From Aestuariimicrobium kwangyangense DSM 21549 (GTDB taxonomy: Bacteria; Actinomycetota; Actinomycetes; Propionibacteriales; Propionibacteriaceae): 64,000 bases of DNA. The position numbers and the translations under genes are program-made. Location: assembly GCF_000421525.1 (NCBI RefSeq), contig NZ_ATXE01000002.1, positions 372,001 through 436,000 of the forward strand, written 5' to 3'. Positions 1-12,822 of the stretch are shown here, one piece after another. The notes below the pieces were generated by a model. The model ran no database searches and was not told the DNA's origin. It saw nothing but the letters and a program-made list of their open reading frames with translations. Within the stretch, counting starts at the first letter, position 1. Each line of letters starts with the position of its first letter.

Positions 1-735
1 GACGGCCGTGGCCAGCGCGGTCGCCACAAGTTGTGATCCTTCGTCCTGCACGCCGGCCCGTCCGTCACGCACGGCGGCAATGTCGGCGGGACGCTGTCGG
101 GAGGTGAAGCCGAACGGCGACCACCGCGTGGGAGTGATGTCGTCGCCCGGCAAGTCGTCGAGCCGCATCAGCCCCGGCCGCACGACAAGCACGGGTTGGG
201 CCGGCAGGTTGTTGGCAAGCAGCGCGGCTTCGGCCTCGTCACCGAGCAGGTCACGGTACGACTCGGCTATCCAACGGGGGTGATGGGTACGCAGCGCGAG
301 AGCGTCGATCGAGTCGAGCCCATTCGACAGCGTCTGCACCCACTCGTCGAGGCTCCTCTCGCTGATTCGCCGCGAGACGGCATTGACCAGGCCCGCCACC
401 TTCGGGTGAATGCGCGTGCGGGCCTGGTCGACGGCCTGCTGGGCGGCGACGTGGTTGGGCGTGCGCATGGCCAGCATCCGGTGACTGGTGAGCCGGAGCA
501 GGTCGACCACCTGGGGCTGCAGGTCCGTCAGGCGGCGACGCGAGGCCGCTTCGATGACGCGGTCGTGGGTGCCCATCAGGCGGCAGGTGCCGTAGACCAG
601 TTCGGTCACCTCGGCCACACTGCGGCGGTGATCGGGGTGTTGGCGCAGCACCTCGTCCAGCGCCAGATTCGCATAGGCCTGGTCGCGGGTCACCCGGGTC
701 ATCACCTGAGTCGCCAACCACAACACATCACTCAT
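1..735 (-). CDS. rsmB: 16S rRNA (cytosine-967-C5)-methyltransferase RsmB, N-terminal part
   Basis: The gene runs off the left edge; 245 codons from the ATG at 735 are present and in frame to base 1. The first ~140 residues form a NusB-like helical RNA-binding domain, with RDQAYANLALDEVL near the start and VTELVYGTCR at about 42-51. The last visible residues, VQDEGSQLVA, match the motif that opens the methyltransferase domain of RsmB/Sun proteins. The SAM-binding and catalytic cysteines lie outside the window. The family methylates C967 of 16S rRNA using SAM. The start overlaps the fmt stop as ATGA, so the two genes are probably translationally coupled. fmt-rsmB is a standard bacterial pair. 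Confidence 0.9.
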   Translation of the reverse strand, partial: MSDVLWLATQVMTRVTRDQAYANLALDEVLRQHPDHRRSVAEVTELVYGTCRLMGTHDRVIEAASRRRLTDLQPQVVDLLRLTSHRMLAMRTPNHVAAQQAVDQARTRIHPKVAGLVNAVSRRISERSLDEWVQTLSNGLDSIDALALRTHHPRWIAESYRDLLGDEAEAALLANNLPAQPVLVVRPGLMRLDDLPGDDITPTRWSPFGFTSRQRPADIAAVRDGRAGVQDEGSQLVATALATAV

Positions 736-1673
736 GACAGCCGTGCTCCCGTCACCTGTACGCCCCTGGCCCAGTCGGCACCCGCCATCTGCTTCTTGCC
801 GTGCGGCTGCACCCGAACCAACTCCAGCCCACCATCGACGGTGCCGACCAACAGTGCCCGCTTGGTGGCGCGCAACTCACCGGGTCCCAAGGGTTCGTCG
901 AGGTGAACCGGCGTCGCCGAGACGATCTTGAACCTCTCCTCGACCCCATTGCTCGTGAACTGGGCCCACGCACCGGGCGCGGGGGTCACGGCCCTGATCT
1001 GACGGTCCACCGCGTCAGTCGGCACGCCGAAGTCGACGTGGGCGTCGTCCACGGTGATCTTCGCGGCAACGGTGAGGCCCTCGTCGGCCTGTTCGGTCGG
1101 CTCAGCACCGTCAGCGATGGCCGACATTGTCTTGACCAGCAACTGGGCTCCGGACTGGGAAAGCTCGTCCAGCAACTCCCCAGCTGTCTGCCCAGACCTG
1201 ACGGGCGTCTCGATCGTGCCGAACACAGGACCGGCGTCGAGGGCCCTGACGATGCGGAACGTGGTGGCGCCGGTGACCTGGTCGCCCTCCCAGATGGCCC
1301 GCTGCACCGGGGCCGCTCCACGCCATCGAGGCAGCAACGAGAAGTGCAGGTTCACCCACCCGTGCGGCACCAGGTCGAGCGCTGACTGCGGCAGCAACGC
1401 ACCGTAGGCCACGACCGCGACGGCATCGAGCCCGAACGCGACCAGCGCGGCCTGGAACTCGGGGTCGCGCGGGTGAGAGGGCTTCAGCACCGGGATGCCC
1501 AACTCCGCGGCCAGTTGCGCGACCGATGAGGCGGTGAGCTTCTTCCCTCGTCCGGCGGGGGCGTCGGGGCGGGTGATCACCACTGCGACCTCATGCTCGG
1601 ACTCGGCCAGGGCGGCCAGCGCGGGCAGGGCCACCTCGGGAGTGCCGGCGAATCCGATCTTCAGTGCTGTCAC
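732..1673 (-). CDS. fmt: Methionyl-tRNA formyltransferase
   Basis: A 313-residue protein of normal length for the family. It formylates initiator Met-tRNA from 10-formyl-tetrahydrofolate in the cytosol. The start IGFAGTPEVALPAL is the Rossmann-like N-terminus. NLHFSLLPRWRGAAP around residues 108-122 is the formyltransferase signature with the SLLP loop, and a C-terminal tRNA-binding domain follows from about residue 210. The start is GTG at 1673, only 6 bases after the priA stop, so it is probably cotranscribed with priA. It overlaps rsmB by 4 bases. Confidence 0.95.
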   Translation of the reverse strand: MTALKIGFAGTPEVALPALAALAESEHEVAVVITRPDAPAGRGKKLTASSVAQLAAELGIPVLKPSHPRDPEFQAALVAFGLDAVAVVAYGALLPQSALDLVPHGWVNLHFSLLPRWRGAAPVQRAIWEGDQVTGATTFRIVRALDAGPVFGTIETPVRSGQTAGELLDELSQSGAQLLVKTMSAIADGAEPTEQADEGLTVAAKITVDDAHVDFGVPTDAVDRQIRAVTPAPGAWAQFTSNGVEERFKIVSATPVHLDEPLGPGELRATKRALLVGTVDGGLELVRVQPHGKKQMAGADWARGVQVTGARLS

Positions 1674-1679
1674 AACTGT

Positions 1680-3710
1680 TCACCCTAACTGTTGGGGATC
1701 GACGCGCACCCGCACCGGTGTCGCCTTGCGGGCGGCACGCTGGTCCAGCCCCGCCGCGATCGCCCCCACCACCTGTCGTCCCTGCGCCCGCGGGGCACGC
1801 ACGATCATCCGCACCAGCCCGTCGACCTCACCGCCCACACCGGGGCCCTCGATCGGCACGGGCCCCAGCAGTTCGACCGACTCCAGTTCCGCCAGCGCCG
1901 CCCAGACGATCAGTTCATCGACCGCCTGAGCGGTGCCCTCGAGGGTGACGAAGCTGACGGCGGGAGGGAACCCCGCCTCGAGACGTTCACCCAGCAGACG
2001 AGCCGCGTAGGCTGCCGGGTCCTGCCGGACGAAGGCCTGCACGGCCGGGTCGTCGATGGGTCCCACCATGCACACGGTGCCGCCGTCGCCTCCCGGACGA
2101 ACGTGCCCCGCCACCACCTGCCAGCGCCTGAGCGCCTCCTCACCGGCACGCAGGTCGGCGCGGGCCAGGAGTTGGGGGGCATCCAGCAGCACCGCGGCTG
2201 CGTACCCCGACGATGCCCGGGGCTCGGCCCCGGGTGTGGCCACCACCAGGACGGGCTTGTCACCGACCTCGTCGACGACGTGGTCCCGTGAGGAGTCGAC
2301 GACGGCCGCACCGGGGAAGGCACGCGCGAAGTCGGCCGCCGTCTGGGAGGCCCCCACCAGGGGCGCCCGCAGGTGGTCGCCTCCGCACACGAGGCAGCGC
2401 CACTGACCCACCGGCCGAGCACACCACTGGCACGACACCTGCTGCTCCGCGGCGCCCGGTTCCCGTCGGGTCTGCAGGGGTCCGTGGCAGTGCTGGCAGC
2501 GGGCAGGTTCGCGGCATCGCTCGCAGCGCAGCGCCAGCAGATGGCCACCCCTGGGCACCTGGACGAGCACGGGTCCTTGGGTGAGCCCGACCCTGATCGT
2601 CTCGAAGACCACCTGGGGCAGCCGAACCTGTGCCGCCAACGGGTCACGGGCGATGGCGCGATCGGAGTCGGCCGCGACCTTGACCAACGGGAGCATCCGT
2701 CGAAGTTCGCCCCGGGGCAGCTCCAGGGGGTGCATCCAGCCTGCCTCGACCCACGCCTGCGCTTCACAGCTGCGGGCCCGGGATGCCAGCAGCAGCGCGC
2801 AGCCGTCGATGGGCACCCGCATGGCGGCCACCTGTCGCGTGTGCGGGTACGGGGTGCGAGGTTCGGCATGAAGGTCGTCCCCGTCGTCGAGCACCACCAC
2901 CAGACCCAGGTCACGCACCGGGGCGAACATCGCCGAACGGGTGCCCAGCACCACCCGGGCCTGTCCCCGCACCACGGAGAGATAGTTGCGGTAGCGGGCC
3001 GCGGGACCCGATTCGGACTGCAGCACCGCGACGGTCCGGGGGCCCAGCGCCGCCTCGAGCGCCGGCTGCACCCGGGCGATGTCCTTCAGGTCGGGGACGA
3101 GCACCAACGCTCCCCGTCCGGCCCGCAGCGCGGCCGCCACCGCCTGGGCGACACCGCGGGCGATGTCGCCCGCGGGATGGTGAACGGTCGGCACCTGCCA
3201 GAATCCGCGCACCGCCTCGCCGCGCTCGAGGGCAGCGAGGAAACGCGCGCCGGTCGTGGTGTCGGACAACCCGCCGGAGGGGGGCGCACCGGCGGGGTCG
3301 GGCACTGGCCACGTCGCCTGGTCTGCCCGTTCGGTGGCCGCGTGCCGGGGCGGGACGGCCATCCTCATGACATCGGCGAACGTCCCTGCGTAGTGGTCGG
3401 CGGTGGCGCGGATCAGCTGCACCTGGGCGGGCGTGATCACCGGCTCGCCCGAGACCACCTTGTCGAGGTGCGCCAACTGACCGGAGAAGCTGGACGAGGT
3501 GGGCCGTCCCACCACGAACCCGTCGACCAGCCGACCCGCGAACCTGGCCCGCACCCGAGCGCCGACGACCGCGGTCTCGTCCAGGTCGGCGGGTACGGCG
3601 TAGTCGAAGGGACGATCGACGTTGGCCAACGGCACATCGAGCATGACCGAGGCGATCCCCGCCTGCGGCGCGGTCACCCCGGGTGCCTCGATCAGTTGGT
3701 CTTGGTCCAC
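1680..3710 (-). CDS. priA: Primosomal protein N' (PriA), actinobacterial helicase-lacking type
   Basis: A 676-residue PriA homologue with GTG start at 3710. The N-terminal 3'-DNA-binding domain (VPLANVDRPFDYAVP, about 26-40) is present. Eight cysteines arranged as four CxxC pairs (CERCREPARCQHC, then CQWC and CLVC, roughly residues 390-445) form the two zinc sites used for primosome assembly. No GxGKT Walker A motif is visible where one belongs, and the DEGH-type motif II reads LDDGDD. This is the known actinobacterial form, thought to act in replication-restart assembly without unwinding DNA itself. It sits between metK and fmt, as in many actinobacteria. Confidence 0.88.
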   Translation of the reverse strand: MDQDQLIEAPGVTAPQAGIASVMLDVPLANVDRPFDYAVPADLDETAVVGARVRARFAGRLVDGFVVGRPTSSSFSGQLAHLDKVVSGEPVITPAQVQLIRATADHYAGTFADVMRMAVPPRHAATERADQATWPVPDPAGAPPSGGLSDTTTGARFLAALERGEAVRGFWQVPTVHHPAGDIARGVAQAVAAALRAGRGALVLVPDLKDIARVQPALEAALGPRTVAVLQSESGPAARYRNYLSVVRGQARVVLGTRSAMFAPVRDLGLVVVLDDGDDLHAEPRTPYPHTRQVAAMRVPIDGCALLLASRARSCEAQAWVEAGWMHPLELPRGELRRMLPLVKVAADSDRAIARDPLAAQVRLPQVVFETIRVGLTQGPVLVQVPRGGHLLALRCERCREPARCQHCHGPLQTRREPGAAEQQVSCQWCARPVGQWRCLVCGGDHLRAPLVGASQTAADFARAFPGAAVVDSSRDHVVDEVGDKPVLVVATPGAEPRASSGYAAAVLLDAPQLLARADLRAGEEALRRWQVVAGHVRPGGDGGTVCMVGPIDDPAVQAFVRQDPAAYAARLLGERLEAGFPPAVSFVTLEGTAQAVDELIVWAALAELESVELLGPVPIEGPGVGGEVDGLVRMIVRAPRAQGRQVVGAIAAGLDQRAARKATPVRVRVDPQQLG

Positions 3711-3743
3711 GTCGCCACTCTAGGGACACCCACCGACAGTCCC

Positions 3744-4934
3744 TCAGCCCTTGACCGCCCTCGCCAGGGCCTCGGCCCGATCCGTGCGCTCCCAGGTCAT
3801 CGACTCGAGTTCTCGTCCGAAGTGACCGTAGGCGGTCAGCTGCGAGTAGATCGGTCGCAGCAGGTCGAGGTCGCGGACGATCGCCGCCGGACGCAGGTCG
3901 AACACCTCACGCACCGCGGCCTTGATCTGCTCCTCGGGCACCACCGAGGTGCCGTAGGTGTCGACGTAGAAGCCCACGGGCTGTGCCTTGCCGATGGCGT
4001 AGGCCACCTGCACCTCACAGCGGGTCGCGAGCCCGGCGGCCACCACGTTCTTGGCGACCCAGCGCATGGCGTACGCCGCCGACCTGTCGACCTTCGAGGG
4101 GTCCTTGCCCGAGAACGCGCCACCGCCGTGGCGAGCCATGCCGCCGTAGGTGTCGACGATGATCTTGCGGCCGGTGACCCCCGCGTCACCCATCGGGCCG
4201 CCGATCACGAACTTGCCGGTCGGGTTCACGTGCACGCGGTAGTCGGAGTGCCTGAGCTCGTAGCGCTCGAGCACCGGCTCGATCACGTGCCTGACCACGT
4301 CGGGCTCCAGCGTCGCCGCGAGATCGACCCCTTCGGCGTGCTGGGTCGACAGCACCACGGTGTCGAGGCCGACGGGGCGGAAGTCCTCGTCGTACTCGAT
4401 GGTCACCTGGGTCTTGCCGTCGGGTCGCAGGTAGTCGAGGGTGCCGTCCATGCGGACCGCGGTCAGCCGCTCGGCGAGGCGGTGGGCGAGGTCGATCGGC
4501 AGCGGCATCAGCGAGGGGGTCTCGGTGCAGGCATAGCCGAACATCAGTCCCTGGTCGCCGGCGCCCTGCAGGTCGAAGGCATCGACCGAGCCACCGCGGG
4601 CCTCCACGGCCGCGTTGACCCCTTGGGCGATGTCAGGTGACTGGGCGCCGAGCGCAACCGAGACACCACAGGAGGCACCGTCGAAACCCTTGCGGGACGA
4701 GTCGTAGCCGATCCTGAGGATGGTGTCACGGGCGATGCGGGCGACATCGGCATAGGCCTCCGTGGTGACCTCACCGGCCACCACGACCAAGCCCGTGGTG
4801 ACGAGGGTCTCGACCGCCACCCTGCTGCTGGGGTCGTCGGTCAGGAGGGCATCAAGCACTCCGTCCGAGATGGCGTCCGCGATCTTGTCGGGGTGGCCCT
4901 CGGTGACGGACTCTGACGTGAACAGACGAGTCAC
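3744..4934 (-). CDS. metK: S-adenosylmethionine synthetase
   Basis: A 396-residue enzyme making SAM from methionine and ATP. It begins with the typical [18 protein letters not shown] and carries both signatures: [12 protein letters not shown] (about 121-132, adenine/methionine binding) and [16 protein letters not shown] (P-loop-like). The C-terminal GHFGRE motif is present. The start is GTG at 4934; an ATG at 4941 is in another frame. It is separated from rpoZ by 144 bases with hairpins but no recognisable SAM riboswitch. coaBC, usually its upstream neighbour in actinobacteria, is absent. Confidence 0.97.
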   Translation of the reverse strand: MTRLFTSESVTEGHPDKIADAISDGVLDALLTDDPSSRVAVETLVTTGLVVVAGEVTTEAYADVARIARDTILRIGYDSSRKGFDGASCGVSVALGAQSPDIAQGVNAAVEARGGSVDAFDLQGAGDQGLMFGYACTETPSLMPLPIDLAHRLAERLTAVRMDGTLDYLRPDGKTQVTIEYDEDFRPVGLDTVVLSTQHAEGVDLAATLEPDVVRHVIEPVLERYELRHSDYRVHVNPTGKFVIGGPMGDAGVTGRKIIVDTYGGMARHGGGAFSGKDPSKVDRSAAYAMRWVAKNVVAAGLATRCEVQVAYAIGKAQPVGFYVDTYGTSVVPEEQIKAAVREVFDLRPAAIVRDLDLLRPIYSQLTAYGHFGRELESMTWERTDRAEALARAVKG

Positions 4935-5078
4935 GTGTCATTCCTTGTCTGCCGGGCAACGAGCCCAGCTCTCTCCGACCGGCACTCTGCGGGTCGGGAC
5001 CTCGGTTCCGACCTGACCCGTACAGCGATCAGGCCGGAGCGGGGCAAAAAGCTTGCCCCTCGAGGGAGGACCCAGCGA
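4935..5078 (-). other. Structured intergenic region between rpoZ and metK
   Basis: 144 bases without a gene. It contains a perfect 7-base-pair hairpin (5041-5059), a second inverted repeat GGTCGG...CCGACC (4992-5013) that could fold in the metK leader, and a 12-base direct repeat CAGCGATCAGGC at 5023-5034 and 5073-5084, the second copy running into the rpoZ stop. I see no SAM-I, SAM-II or SAM-IV aptamer core here. A metK promoter is likely but not identified. Confidence 0.45.
5041..5059 (-). terminator. Hairpin after rpoZ, possible terminator
   Basis: A perfect inverted repeat GGGGCAA/TTGCCCC with a 5-base loop lies 20 bases past the rpoZ stop on the minus strand. There is no U-tract after the stem, so this is the hairpin-only type common in high-GC actinobacteria. 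It may instead be part of the metK leader. Confidence 0.45.
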
Positions 5079-5423
5079 TCAGGCGGGGTCCAGGTCGGCG
5101 AACGGGTCGCCGAAGTTCAGGTCGGGGGTCTCGGCAGCGGCTTCCGCACGCGCGGCGGCCTCGGCCTCGGGGTCGATCGGGTTGCACTCGAGCACGCCCG
5201 CCTGGATCTCGCGCATGGCGATCGACAGGGGCTTCTCGGTCACGCCGGAGTCGACGAGCGGCCCGACGTTCTCGAGCAGGCCCTCACCGAGCTGGCTGTA
5301 GTACGCGTTGATCTGACGGGCCCGCTTGGCGGCGAAAAGCACCAGACGGTACTTCGAGTCCACCTTGTCGAGCAGGTCGTCGATCGGTGGGTTGATGATG
5401 CCTTGGGCTTCGTTGACGCTCAC
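5079..5423 (-). CDS. rpoZ: DNA-directed RNA polymerase omega subunit
   Basis: A 114-residue protein matching omega from actinobacteria. [15 protein letters not shown] and [13 protein letters not shown] (about 14-42) are the conserved core that clamps the beta-prime C-terminus. [10 protein letters not shown] is the second conserved block. The acidic, alanine-rich tail after residue 82 is variable in the family. The start is GTG at 5423, 9 bases after the gmk stop, so gmk-rpoZ is one unit, as in most bacteria. A hairpin follows the stop. Confidence 0.95.
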   Translation of the reverse strand: MSVNEAQGIINPPIDDLLDKVDSKYRLVLFAAKRARQINAYYSQLGEGLLENVGPLVDSGVTEKPLSIAMREIQAGVLECNPIDPEAEAAARAEAAAETPDLNFGDPFADLDPA

Positions 5424-5432
5424 GGATACCTC

Positions 5433-6068
5433 TCACTGGCTGGTCAGACTGAGCAACTCTACCAAACGGGCCACGGTTTCATCGATCTGGCCGTTGACCA
5501 CCACGCAGTCGAACTCGTCGGCGGCCGCCAACTCGTCGACGGCGGTCGCGAGACGTCGTTGCTGTTGCTCCGGGGACTCGGTGCCACGCCCGATCAGGCG
5601 GCGCACCAACTCGTCCCAACTGGGGGGTGACAGGAAGACCTGACGGGCGTCCGGGTAGGTGGTCCTGACCTGTCGGGCACCCTGCAGGTCGATCTCCAGG
5701 ATCACCGGACGACGTGCCGCCACGGCCTCGACCACGGGCCGACGCGGGGTTCCGTAGCGATGCCTGCCGTGCACGACCGCCCACTCGAGCAGGCCGTCCT
5801 CGGCGACGAGCCGGTCGAACTCGGCCTCGCTGACGAAGTGGTAGTGGCGGCCGTCGACCTCACCCGGTCGGGGTGGACGGGTGGTGGCGCTCACCGAGAC
5901 GAAGACCTCGGGGTGGGCGTGCCGCAGTCGGGCGACAACGGTGCCCTTGCCCACTGCCGTAGGCCCCGAGACGACCATCACCCCGGAATGGTTCTCGGGG
6001 AGTGAGTCGAACGAGCTGCTGTGCGGCATCTCGGGCGGCGACACAGAATGGGCGACGTCGTGGGGCAC
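5433..6068 (-). CDS. gmk: Guanylate kinase
   Basis: A 211-residue GMP kinase (GMP + ATP to GDP + ADP). The P-loop is GPTAVGKGTV (about 35-44), followed by the GMP-binding block SATTRPPRPGEVDG and EWAVVHGRHRYGTP. The reading frame opens at a GTG (6068), 3 bases after the mihF stop. An internal ATG 13 codons later (MPHSSS) could also be the start, because the first ~29 residues precede the conserved fold. It lies between mihF and rpoZ, the conserved actinobacterial order. Confidence 0.95.
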   Translation of the reverse strand: MPHDVAHSVSPPEMPHSSSFDSLPENHSGVMVVSGPTAVGKGTVVARLRHAHPEVFVSVSATTRPPRPGEVDGRHYHFVSEAEFDRLVAEDGLLEWAVVHGRHRYGTPRRPVVEAVAARRPVILEIDLQGARQVRTTYPDARQVFLSPPSWDELVRRLIGRGTESPEQQQRRLATAVDELAAADEFDCVVVNGQIDETVARLVELLSLTSQ

Positions 6069-6071
6069 CGG

Positions 6072-6383
6072 TCAGTTGAACTCGGCCTTGAGGCCGGCGA
6101 TCTGGTGGCGACCGAGACCACGCAGGCGACGGTTCTGGGCGATCTCGAGGCGTTCCATGATCTCTGCGGCACGCTTCTCGCCGACGCGCGGCAGCGACTT
6201 CAGCAGGTCGACCACCTTGAGATGGGCCAGCACCTCGTTCGAGGCGGCCTGGTCGAGGGCGTCGGACAACGACAGCTGGCCGGTGCGGATCCTCTCCTTC
6301 AGGTCGGCCCGCTCGCGGCGTGCCTTCGTGGCGGCGGCGCGGGCAGCCTGCAGCTGCTCCGGCGTCAGCGTCGGAATGGCCAT
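6072..6383 (-). CDS. mihF: Integration host factor, actinobacterial type (mIHF)
   Basis: A 103-residue protein starting MAIPTLTPEQLQAARAAA, the typical mIHF N-terminus. The start at 6383 is chosen because AAGGGG lies 2 bases upstream and because the 19 codons of open frame before it are not conserved-looking. The central KARRERADLKERI and the helix-two-turn-helix VVDLLKSLPRVGEKRA (about 65-80) bind DNA non-specifically. In mycobacteria and streptomycetes this protein compacts the nucleoid and aids phage integration. It is followed directly by gmk and probably leads a mihF-gmk-rpoZ unit with its own promoter. Confidence 0.93.
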   Translation of the reverse strand: MAIPTLTPEQLQAARAAATKARRERADLKERIRTGQLSLSDALDQAASNEVLAHLKVVDLLKSLPRVGEKRAAEIMERLEIAQNRRLRGLGRHQIAGLKAEFN

Positions 6384-6438
6384 GTCCCCTTCTTTCCATC
6401 TCGAACTCGCGGCGTGAGGGCGTCCGCGACAGTCAAAC

Positions 6439-6444
6439 AACGTA
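6439..6444 (-). promoter_or_regulatory. Possible -10 box for mihF
   Basis: TACGTT on the minus strand fits the actinobacterial TANNNT -10 box and would give a leader of about 49 bases before the mihF ATG. No clear -35 hexamer is visible. Confidence 0.35.
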
Positions 6445-6458
6445 GTGGATCAGGCGTT

Positions 6459-6470
6459 CCGGCACGCCGG
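6459..6470 (-). terminator. Short GC hairpin after pyrF
   Basis: The palindromic CCGGCACGCCGG lies immediately after the pyrF stop. It could form a 4-5 base-pair hairpin ending the car-pyr unit before the mihF promoter. The stem is short and there is no U-tract, so this is a weak call. Confidence 0.3.
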
Positions 6471-6471
6471 T

Positions 6472-7284
6472 TCAGCGCAGCCCTTCGACCCGTTCCTGCA
6501 TCCCGGCCAGTGAGGGTCCACCCGCCAGCACTTCTCGGGACGCACTCGGCAAAACTATCCCGTCGGTGTTGCCGAATTGGCTCGCCACACCCGAAAGGGT
6601 GCCCCCCTGCGCACCGATCCCGGGTACCAGCACGACGCCCGAGAACCCGGTCAGGTCGATCCCCAGGTCAGCATGCGTGCCACCGACCACGAGACCGACA
6701 TGGTTTCGGCCCTCGGACGAATTGTCCCGCTGGGCGTGGCGCACGATTGTCTGGGCCACCGAGCCGTCGCCGGTGGCTGCCAGTTGCACCTCATGACCCT
6801 CGGGATTGCTGGTGCGGCAGAGCACGTGAAGACCACGCCCGGTGGCGGCGGCCAGGTCGATGGCCGGACGCAATGACTCGTAACCCAGGTACGGGGAGAC
6901 GGTGAGGGCGTCGGAGCGAAGCGGCGACTCGTCCGAGAGGTAGGCGCGCGCGTAGCCGTCCATGGTCGAGCCGATGTCGCCTCGCTTGGCGTCCATGATG
7001 CTGAGCGCATTCGCCTCACGCAGGTCGGCCAGGATGCGCTCGAGCGCCAGTACCCCCCGGGACCCGAAGGGTTCGAACAGTCCCGACTGGGGCTTGAAGA
7101 CCGGCACCCGGTCGGCCAGCGACTCGACCACCCGACGACCGAACCGCTCGGCCCCGTCGCCGTCGAGGGGCAGCCCCCATGCGTCGAGCAGGGCCGGGTG
7201 GGGGTCGATGCCGACACACAGGGCCAGTCCCCCGCGTAGGTCGATGGCTGCACGCAGTCGTTCGGCGTAGGCAGGGGCTGTCAT
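6472..7284 (-). CDS. pyrF: Orotidine 5'-phosphate decarboxylase, type 2
   Basis: A 270-residue enzyme that decarboxylates OMP to UMP, the last step of de novo pyrimidine synthesis. The catalytic block DAKRGDIGSTMDGYA (about 98-112) is the type 2 PyrF signature found in actinobacteria. VGIDPHPALLDAWGL at the N-terminus and VLVPGIGAQGG near residue 225 (phosphate-binding loop) also match. The ATG overlaps the pyrD stop by one base (TGATG), so it is coupled to pyrD and ends the carA-carB-pyrD-pyrF unit. Confidence 0.95.
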   Translation of the reverse strand: MTAPAYAERLRAAIDLRGGLALCVGIDPHPALLDAWGLPLDGDGAERFGRRVVESLADRVPVFKPQSGLFEPFGSRGVLALERILADLREANALSIMDAKRGDIGSTMDGYARAYLSDESPLRSDALTVSPYLGYESLRPAIDLAAATGRGLHVLCRTSNPEGHEVQLAATGDGSVAQTIVRHAQRDNSSEGRNHVGLVVGGTHADLGIDLTGFSGVVLVPGIGAQGGTLSGVASQFGNTDGIVLPSASREVLAGGPSLAGMQERVEGLR

Positions 7285-8364
7285 CAGTGCTCCTTCGAGA
7301 CCCGGTTGGCAGATCGCACCAGCGCCGGGCCCGAGTAGATGAATCCGGTGTAGAGCTGCACCAGCTGGGCGCCGGCGGCGAACATGCGGCGCACGTCGCC
7401 TTCGTCCATCAACCCGCCGACCCCGACGACGGGGAGCTGGGTGCGCGCGACGACCTGCTCGACGACGGCGAGCGCCCGGGCGCTCAGCGGGGCACCAGAG
7501 AGTCCGCCCGCCTGTTCGCCGGTGGCGCGGTCCGAGGCGGCGAGCCCGTCGCGAGCCAGCGTCGTGTTGGTCGCCACCAGGGCGGCGGCGCCGGCCAGGT
7601 CGGCAGCAGAGACGGCCGCGGCCAGGTCGTCCGGATCGAGATCAGGGGCGAGTTTGACGAAGACGGGCAGGGGACGAGCCGGGTCGTGCTCATGGGCGGC
7701 CCTCACGACGGCACCGACCAACGCCTCGAGGTCACGGCCGGTCTGAAGGGCCCGCAACCCCGGGGTGTTGGGGCTGGAGACGTTGATGGCGACGTAGTCG
7801 GCCACGTCGACCACGTCGGCCAGGGCGGCCCGGTAGTCGTCGATGGCCCGCTCGTTGGGGGTGACCTTGTTCTTGCCGAGACTGATGCCGACCGCCAGTC
7901 CGAGGGCCTGGTTTCCGCGATGGACCCCGGCCCGACGCAACCTGGCGGCCAAGGCGCCCGAGCCGGAGTTGTTGAACCCCATCCGGTTGATGATCGCCTT
8001 CGACTCCGGCAGCCGGAACAGCCGGGGACGGTCGTTGCCCGGTTGGGCCACCGGGGTGACGGTGCCCAGTTCGGCGAAACCGAACCCGAAACCGGCCCAC
8101 GCGTGGGCTGCGCGACCGTCCTTGTCGAGCCCTGCAGCGAGGCCGACCCGGCCGGGGAACCTGACGCCCGCGAGGGTGACCGGTGACCGCTCCCCCGCCA
8201 CCGTCGACCGCAGCACCCGGTCGAACACCCGAGGACTCCGCTCGAGGCCGGCGATCATCGCCTCGTGGATCTGTTCGGGGTCGCGGGTGAACAGCACCGG
8301 ACGAGCCACCCGCTGGTAGCCGGCACCCAACAAGTGGGTCCAGCCGTCGGCCAGTTTGGCGGGG

Positions 8365-8378
<14 letters not shown>
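7284..8378 (-). CDS. pyrD: Dihydroorotate dehydrogenase (quinone), class 2
   Basis: A 364-residue membrane-associated flavoprotein oxidising dihydroorotate to orotate with quinone. The N-terminal extension before the barrel (about 1-45) is the membrane/quinone domain of class 2 enzymes. [12 protein letters not shown] and [11 protein letters not shown] are the class 2 signatures, [11 protein letters not shown] is the substrate/FMN region, and [12 protein letters not shown] is the C-terminal phosphate site. The start ATG lies 14 bases inside the end of carB and the stop touches pyrF, consistent with one operon. Confidence 0.96.
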
Positions 8379-11697
<3,319 letters not shown>

Positions 11698-12810
11698 TCA
11701 GTTGTCCTTCAGCAGGTCGACGAAGCGGTCGAAGAGGTAGGCGGCGTCGTGCGGTCCGGCAGCGGCCTCGGGGTGGTACTGCACCGAGAAGGCGATCAGC
11801 TTGCCGTCCTTGCGCAGTTCCAGTCCCTCGACCACGTGGTCGTTGAGTCCGATGTGGCTCACCCGCGCGGTGCCATAGGGGGTGTCGAGGTCGTCCCCGA
11901 CGGGGGCGTCGACCGCGAACCCGTGGTTCTGGCTGGTGATCTCGACCTTGCGGGTGCCCAGGTCCATCACGGGCTGGTTCACCCCGCGGTGGCCGAACGG
12001 CAGCTTGTAGGTGCCCAGGCCGAGGGCTCGTCCGAAGATCTGGTTGCCGAAGCAGATGCCGAAGTAGGGCATGCCCGCGGTGAGCACCTGCTGGAGCAAC
12101 TGGACCGAATGCTCGGCCGCAGCCGGGTCGCCCGGGCCGTTGGAGAAGAACACGCCGTCTGCGCCGGTGGCGCGAATGTCGTCGAGGGAGGACGAGGCCG
12201 GCAGCACGTGCACCTCGATGCCCCGCTGGGCCATCCGCTGGGGGGTCATCGCCTTGATGCCGAGATCGACGGCGGCGACGGTGAAGAGTTTCTCGCCCTC
12301 GGCCGGCACCACGTAGGGGTGGTCGGTGGTGACGTCGTCGACCAGGTTGGCGCCCGCCATCGAGGGTTGCTCGAGCACCTTGGCGAGCAGCGCCTCGGGG
12401 TCGGTGCCCTCGGAACTGATGCCGACCCTCATCGCGCCCTTGTCGCGCAGGTGGCGCGTGAGGGCACGGGTGTCGATGCCCGAGATGCCCACGATGCCCT
12501 GGGCCTTGAGTTCGTCGTCGAGGCTGCGCCGGGCCCTCCAGTTCGAGGCGAGCCGGGCGGGGTCACGGACGACGTAGCCGGCCACCCAGATGCGGCTGGA
12601 CTCGTCGTCCTCGTCGTTCCAGCCCGTGTTGCCGACGTGGGGGGCGGTCATCACGACCACCTGCCGGTGGTAGCTCGGGTCGGTGAGCGTCTCCTGGTAG
12701 CCGGTCATCGCGGTGGCGAACACGGCCTCCCCGAACGTCTCACCGATCGCACCGTAGGCCTCACCGCGGAAACGGCGGCCATCCTCCAGAACCAGGATTG
12801 CTTCGGGCAT
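11698..12810 (-). CDS. carA: Carbamoyl-phosphate synthase small (glutaminase) subunit
   Basis: A 370-residue subunit that releases ammonia from glutamine for CarB. The ATG at 12810 is chosen because GAAGGA sits about 6 bases upstream and the protein then starts [18 protein letters not shown], as in the family; the open frame extends 28 codons further without conservation. The class I amidotransferase triad is visible: Cys in [11 protein letters not shown], and His and Glu in [15 protein letters not shown]. It is the first gene of the car-pyr unit. pyrR, pyrB and pyrC, which often precede it in actinobacteria, are absent. Confidence 0.96.
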   Translation of the reverse strand: MPEAILVLEDGRRFRGEAYGAIGETFGEAVFATAMTGYQETLTDPSYHRQVVVMTAPHVGNTGWNDEDDESSRIWVAGYVVRDPARLASNWRARRSLDDELKAQGIVGISGIDTRALTRHLRDKGAMRVGISSEGTDPEALLAKVLEQPSMAGANLVDDVTTDHPYVVPAEGEKLFTVAAVDLGIKAMTPQRMAQRGIEVHVLPASSSLDDIRATGADGVFFSNGPGDPAAAEHSVQLLQQVLTAGMPYFGICFGNQIFGRALGLGTYKLPFGHRGVNQPVMDLGTRKVEITSQNHGFAVDAPVGDDLDTPYGTARVSHIGLNDHVVEGLELRKDGKLIAFSVQYHPEAAAGPHDAAYLFDRFVDLLKDN

Positions 12811-12822
12811 GGCCGTCCTTCC

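Noticed and set aside
2373-4640. A plus-strand open frame of about 750 codons opposite priA and metK
   Set aside because: Same compositional shadow; no start signal, no motif, and it crosses two well-supported genes.
4935-5078. SAM riboswitch upstream of metK
   Set aside because: The hairpins do not contain the conserved core of SAM-I, SAM-II or SAM-IV aptamers that I could recognise by eye.
6384-6440. Upstream extension of mihF by 19 codons
   Set aside because: The extension contains no family resemblance and would skip the good ribosome-binding site before the ATG at 6383.
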